Below, piece by piece: positions 62,201 through 64,000 of a stretch of 64,000 nt of DNA. Every line of letters begins with the position of its first letter. Positions within the stretch are counted from its first letter, which is position 1. Source of the stretch: Arthrobacter sp. SLBN-83 (GTDB lineage Bacteria; Actinomycetota; Actinomycetes; Actinomycetales; Micrococcaceae); the NCBI RefSeq assembly GCF_006715285.1, contig NZ_VFMX01000001.1:1054001-1118000 (forward strand). Direction: 5' to 3'. Both the position numbers and the translations under genes were made by a program. The notes below the pieces were generated by a model. That model saw nothing but the letters and a program-made list of their open reading frames with translations. It had not been told where the DNA came from and did no database searches.

Positions 62201-62927
62201 CTTCCTCGAGGACCTTCTGGTGGCGGCGCTGGAGCGAGCAGTCCCGGTCGCCGAGGCTCACCACCCGGCCCCCGCCGTCGCCAAAGACCTGCACTTCCAC
62301 GTGGCGGGCGTTTTCCACGTACCGTTCGGCGAACACGCCCGCGGTGCCGAAGCTGGCACTGGCCAACCGGGCCACGCGGGGGAAGCTTTCGGCGAGTTCC
62401 GCCTCCGAGCGGCAGACCGTCATGCCTATACCCCCGCCGCCGCCGGTGGCCTTGAGCATCAGCGGAAAGCCGATTTCCTTGCCGGCCGCGACGGCGGCGT
62501 CCACGTCCTCAAGCAGCCCGGAGCCTGCGATCATCGGCACCCCGGCCGCACGGGCGGCGTCGCGCGCTGTGTGCTTGGTGCCGAAGATGCGCAGCTGCTC
62601 AGGCGTCGGGCCCACGAAGACAAGTCCGGCCGCTTGCACTGCCTCGGCGAAGTCTGCGTCCTCTGACAGGAACCCGTAACCGGGGTGGATGGCGCCTGCG
62701 CCGGTGGCCTTGGCAGCTTCCAGGATCGCGTCGACGCGGAGGTAGGACTCTTTGGCGGGTGCGGGTCCCAGGAGCACGGCCTCGTCGGCGAGCCGGACGT
62801 GCCTGGCTCCGCGGTCCGCCTCCGAGAAGACCGCAACGGTTCGCAGGCCCAGTTTCCTGGCGGAATCGATGATGCGGCAGGCGATCTCGCCGCGGTTGGC
62901 GATGAGCAGGGTGTCAAAAGTACTCAT
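59199..62927 (-). CDS. Biotin-dependent urea or guanidine carboxylase
   Basis: This 1242-residue multidomain enzyme has a biotin carboxylase domain (about residues 1-450, ATP-grasp GGGGGIGMTVCRSEAEL), KipA/AHS2-like (TVGRPGLQTSVQDWPGR, GVPPSGPMDDLSFRLG), KipI/AHS1-like (DDNLLVEYGELVLDLGLRAR) and a C-terminal biotinyl domain with LEAMKMETVLEAP. It carboxylates urea or guanidine with ATP and bicarbonate. Two DUF1989 genes directly upstream in the operon favour guanidine, by analogy with carboxyguanidine deiminase operons. The stop overlaps the next gene by 4 bases. Confidence 0.93.
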   Translation of the reverse strand: MSTFDTLLIANRGEIACRIIDSARKLGLRTVAVFSEADRGARHVRLADEAVLLGPAPAKESYLRVDAILEAAKATGAGAIHPGYGFLSEDADFAEAVQAAGLVFVGPTPEQLRIFGTKHTARDAARAAGVPMIAGSGLLEDVDAAVAAGKEIGFPLMLKATGGGGGIGMTVCRSEAELAESFPRVARLASASFGTAGVFAERYVENARHVEVQVFGDGGGRVVSLGDRDCSLQRRHQKVLEEAPAPDLPDELRAELHRTSRALCASLNYRSAGTVEFVYDPARKEASFLEVNARLQVEHPVTEAITGVDLVEWMLRLAQGGPDASAVLADVPDALPVTGHAVEARVYAEDPARGFQPNAGTVTNAAYPTADQARVDAWVETGTEVATNYDPLLGKIITSGASRSDALDRLAAALENTRIDGIETNLGMLRAVSAMDAVRSVLHSTSTLDDVGDPEPRITVGRPGLQTSVQDWPGRTGLWQIGVPPSGPMDDLSFRLGNTALGNPEGAPGLEFTMTGPSLTFTHATTVCVTGAEVTVTVGGAEVPAWTPVTVPAGGTLDVGTAGGKGLRGYILFQGGLDIPEYLGSASTFTLGQFGGHAGRVLRAGDVLRTVKSGVGQAPAEAVPLDSRPALTSTWELAVAEGPHGAPEFFRREDIDELYAAEYEVHFNSARTGVRLIGPKPRWARTDGGEAGLHPSNIHDTAYSVGALDFTGDTPILLGPDGPSLGGFVCPVTVVTAERWKLGQLRPGDKVHFVPIKASRAPSAKDLGPGRQLVLPGDAGWPPAPSLGTPARSLQGDGDDGVLARVPEGSGRPAVTYRRSGDDNLLVEYGELVLDLGLRARVHALHQQIEGLRVPGVVDLTPGIRSLQIKVDPSVLSTTRLLDLVQEVEAALPASSELVVPSRTVRLPLSWDDPATREAIERYMAGVRDDAPWCPWNIEFIRRINGLDSVNDVFDTVFNAEYLVLGLGDVYLGAPVATPLDPRHRLVTTKYNPARTWTPENAVGIGGAYMCIYGMEGPGGYQFVGRTTQVWSRYADAAPFEPGSPWLLRFFDRISWYPVSPEELLDLRADMAAGRGRGVEIEEGTFSLAEHELFLAENRGSIDAFREKQGAAFAVERQAWADAGEFDRAEALAAVVAPDADEVEVPEGGSLVSAPFAASVWKVDVAEGDRVAKGQPLVSLEAMKMETVLEAPCDGVVLRVLPAAGSQVVAGEAVVVLGGSELEAVGMDALDLEAQELEEAAV

Positions 62928-63619
62928 CGTGCAGCCTCCGGCCTCGTGACGATCATGCGGACAGGCGTGGGGTTGAACCCGTTGCAGGGGTTGTTGATCT
63001 GCGGGCAGTTGGAGACGAGCACCAGGGTGTCCACTTCCGCGCGGAGTGCCACGCGCTTGCCGGGGGCGGAGAGTCCGTCCACGATGCCCAGGGCGCCGTC
63101 CGGGTCCACCGGCACGTTCATGAACCAGTTGATGTTGGACACCAGGTCCCGCTTGCCCAGGCCCCAGCGTGAGCCCTCGATCAGGAAGTTCTCCACGCAG
63201 GCATGCTGTTCGCGTGTGTGCTGGCCGTAGCGAAGGGTGTTGGATTCCTGCGAGCAGGCACCGCCAATGGTGTCGTGCACCCCCACCTCGTCAGCCACCA
63301 CGGTCATCAGTGGTGTGCCAGTGTCCGCCCTTAGGACCGAGCCCGTGGTGAGGACGATCGACTGCTGCGCGGCGATGGTTGCGGGGGCGGAGTAGCGAAC
63401 GGTGGTGTCGGCTGCGGAATACAGCAGGCAATCGACGGCCTGGTTGCCCTCCAGGTCCACGATAGTCAGCACGTCACCTGCTGCCACTACTGCTGACCAC
63501 GGGCCACGGGCCTCTACGAATTCGTCCAGAATCACGTTGCCGGCGGCGAGTGCGGTATCGGCAGCGTCCGGGGCTGGCTTGGTGTCCGCGGGGGTTTCGG
63601 TGAAAGTGGCGGTGTTCAT
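62924..63619 (-). CDS. Urea carboxylase-associated protein 2 (DUF1989), probable carboxyguanidine deiminase subunit
   Basis: This 231-residue DUF1989 protein contains the family core GDVLTIVDLEGNQAVDCLLY, HDTIGGACSQESN, NINWFMNVPVDPDG and SNCPQINNPCNGFNPTPVR. The Cys and Glu residues in these segments are the expected metal or active-site positions. Members paired like this (CgdA/CgdB) deiminate carboxyguanidine to allophanate. It overlaps both neighbours by 4 bases. Confidence 0.88.
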   Translation of the reverse strand: MNTATFTETPADTKPAPDAADTALAAGNVILDEFVEARGPWSAVVAAGDVLTIVDLEGNQAVDCLLYSAADTTVRYSAPATIAAQQSIVLTTGSVLRADTGTPLMTVVADEVGVHDTIGGACSQESNTLRYGQHTREQHACVENFLIEGSRWGLGKRDLVSNINWFMNVPVDPDGALGIVDGLSAPGKRVALRAEVDTLVLVSNCPQINNPCNGFNPTPVRMIVTRPEAAR

Positions 63620-64000
63620 CGGGCGTTCCTTGTGGTGAGGTCTTGGTCGGTGTTGCGGAGGGCCTGCAGGTGTTCGGGGGCCAGCGGCCCGGTGAGACGT
63701 CCGGCCTCCAGTCCCTCGAGATCCTTGGGCGCGTGCCAGGCAACGATGTCGATGGCGGTGCCGGTGAAGTCCAGGCGGGGGTCCAGCGGGTGGGCGGAGT
63801 TGGCCAGGACCAGCACGGCGTCCATCTGGAGCAGGAGTTCGACGGCGGCACCCGGCCCCGCGCTTCCGGTGAAGGTGATGCTGCCACCCGGGTCAACGGT
63901 GATGCCTTTGAAGAAGGCAAGCGACGGCGCCACGTCCCTGGTGCCCAGGCCGTTCTTGAGTGTGCCCAGGGTGAGCAGTTCGCGGGCTGCCGGGGAGGCG
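63616..64000 (-). CDS. Urea carboxylase-associated protein 1 (DUF1989), 5' end beyond window
   Basis: The frame is open to the right edge, so only about 127 C-terminal residues are visible. It shows LGTRDVAPSLAFFKGITVDP, VELLLQMDAVLVLANSAHPL and DPRLDFTGTAIDIVAWHAP, typical of the DUF1989 partner protein. With the next gene it probably forms a heteromeric carboxyguanidine deiminase. A guanidine riboswitch, if present, would lie outside the window. Confidence 0.87.
   Translation of the reverse strand, partial: ASPAARELLTLGTLKNGLGTRDVAPSLAFFKGITVDPGGSITFTGSAGPGAAVELLLQMDAVLVLANSAHPLDPRLDFTGTAIDIVAWHAPKDLEGLEAGRLTGPLAPEHLQALRNTDQDLTTRNAR

Overview
This is a high-GC actinobacterial chromosome segment. 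It most resembles Arthrobacter, Pseudarthrobacter or another Micrococcaceae member. The grounds are GC-rich third codon positions, frequent GTG starts, tight ATGA/GTGA overlaps, a CelR/CebR-type LacI repressor with its TGGGAGCGCTCCCA operator, a SigK/RskA pair, Lsr2, and the gene set radA, disA, mutY, clpC, lsr2 and lysS, which also lie near each other in mycobacteria. No phage, insertion sequence, rRNA operon or CRISPR array was seen. There is one tRNA gene (Lys, TTT anticodon).

Layout. 0-6 kb: a split transketolase (both halves, the first truncated by the window edge), an FCD-type GntR regulator, a hexapeptide-repeat protein, a CelR-like repressor and a secreted beta-helix protein starting next to a perfect CelR-type operator. 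6-12.4 kb: a complete urease operon on the minus strand (ureABCEFGD) ending in a nickel permease. 12.4-23.5 kb: an isochorismatase-like hydrolase, a LacI regulator, a HhH-GPD protein, a GH51 arabinofuranosidase, a GAF-ANTAR protein, a sigma factor with its anti-sigma factor, a sortase and a DUF4397 surface protein, a further LacI regulator, a YCII protein and an M23 peptidase. 23.7-32.3 kb: tRNA-Lys and phosphate uptake by two systems (DUF47-PiT and pstSCAB), with a candidate structured RNA before PiT and a PHO-box-like site before pstS. 32.3-45.2 kb: an FUSC transporter, radA, a histidine kinase, Nudix, fabF, prfC, a 2H phosphoesterase, disA and mutY. 45.2-48.5 kb: dhaKLM and an ArgA-like acetyltransferase. 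48.5-56.4 kb: an S9 peptidase flanked by paired palindromic repeats, then clpC, lsr2, an unlisted 58-residue membrane protein and lysS. 56.4-64 kb: an alpha/beta hydrolase and a minus-strand operon of allophanate hydrolase, a urea/guanidine carboxylase and two DUF1989 proteins (the second runs off the window).

Nitrogen release from small amides is a clear theme. Urease with its own nickel importer handles urea. The carboxylase, the two DUF1989 proteins and allophanate hydrolase more probably handle guanidine by way of carboxyguanidine and allophanate. Phosphate uptake is covered by a low-affinity and a high-affinity system. Three LacI regulators, an arabinofuranosidase and a secreted beta-helix protein point to life on plant polysaccharides.

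The most unusual signals are non-coding. First, two hairpins in the urease operon share an identical 28-nt loop but have different, perfectly self-complementary arms. Second, a palindromic repeat family around the S9 peptidase shows compensatory base changes. Third, a three-way-junction-like RNA candidate lies upstream of the PiT operon.
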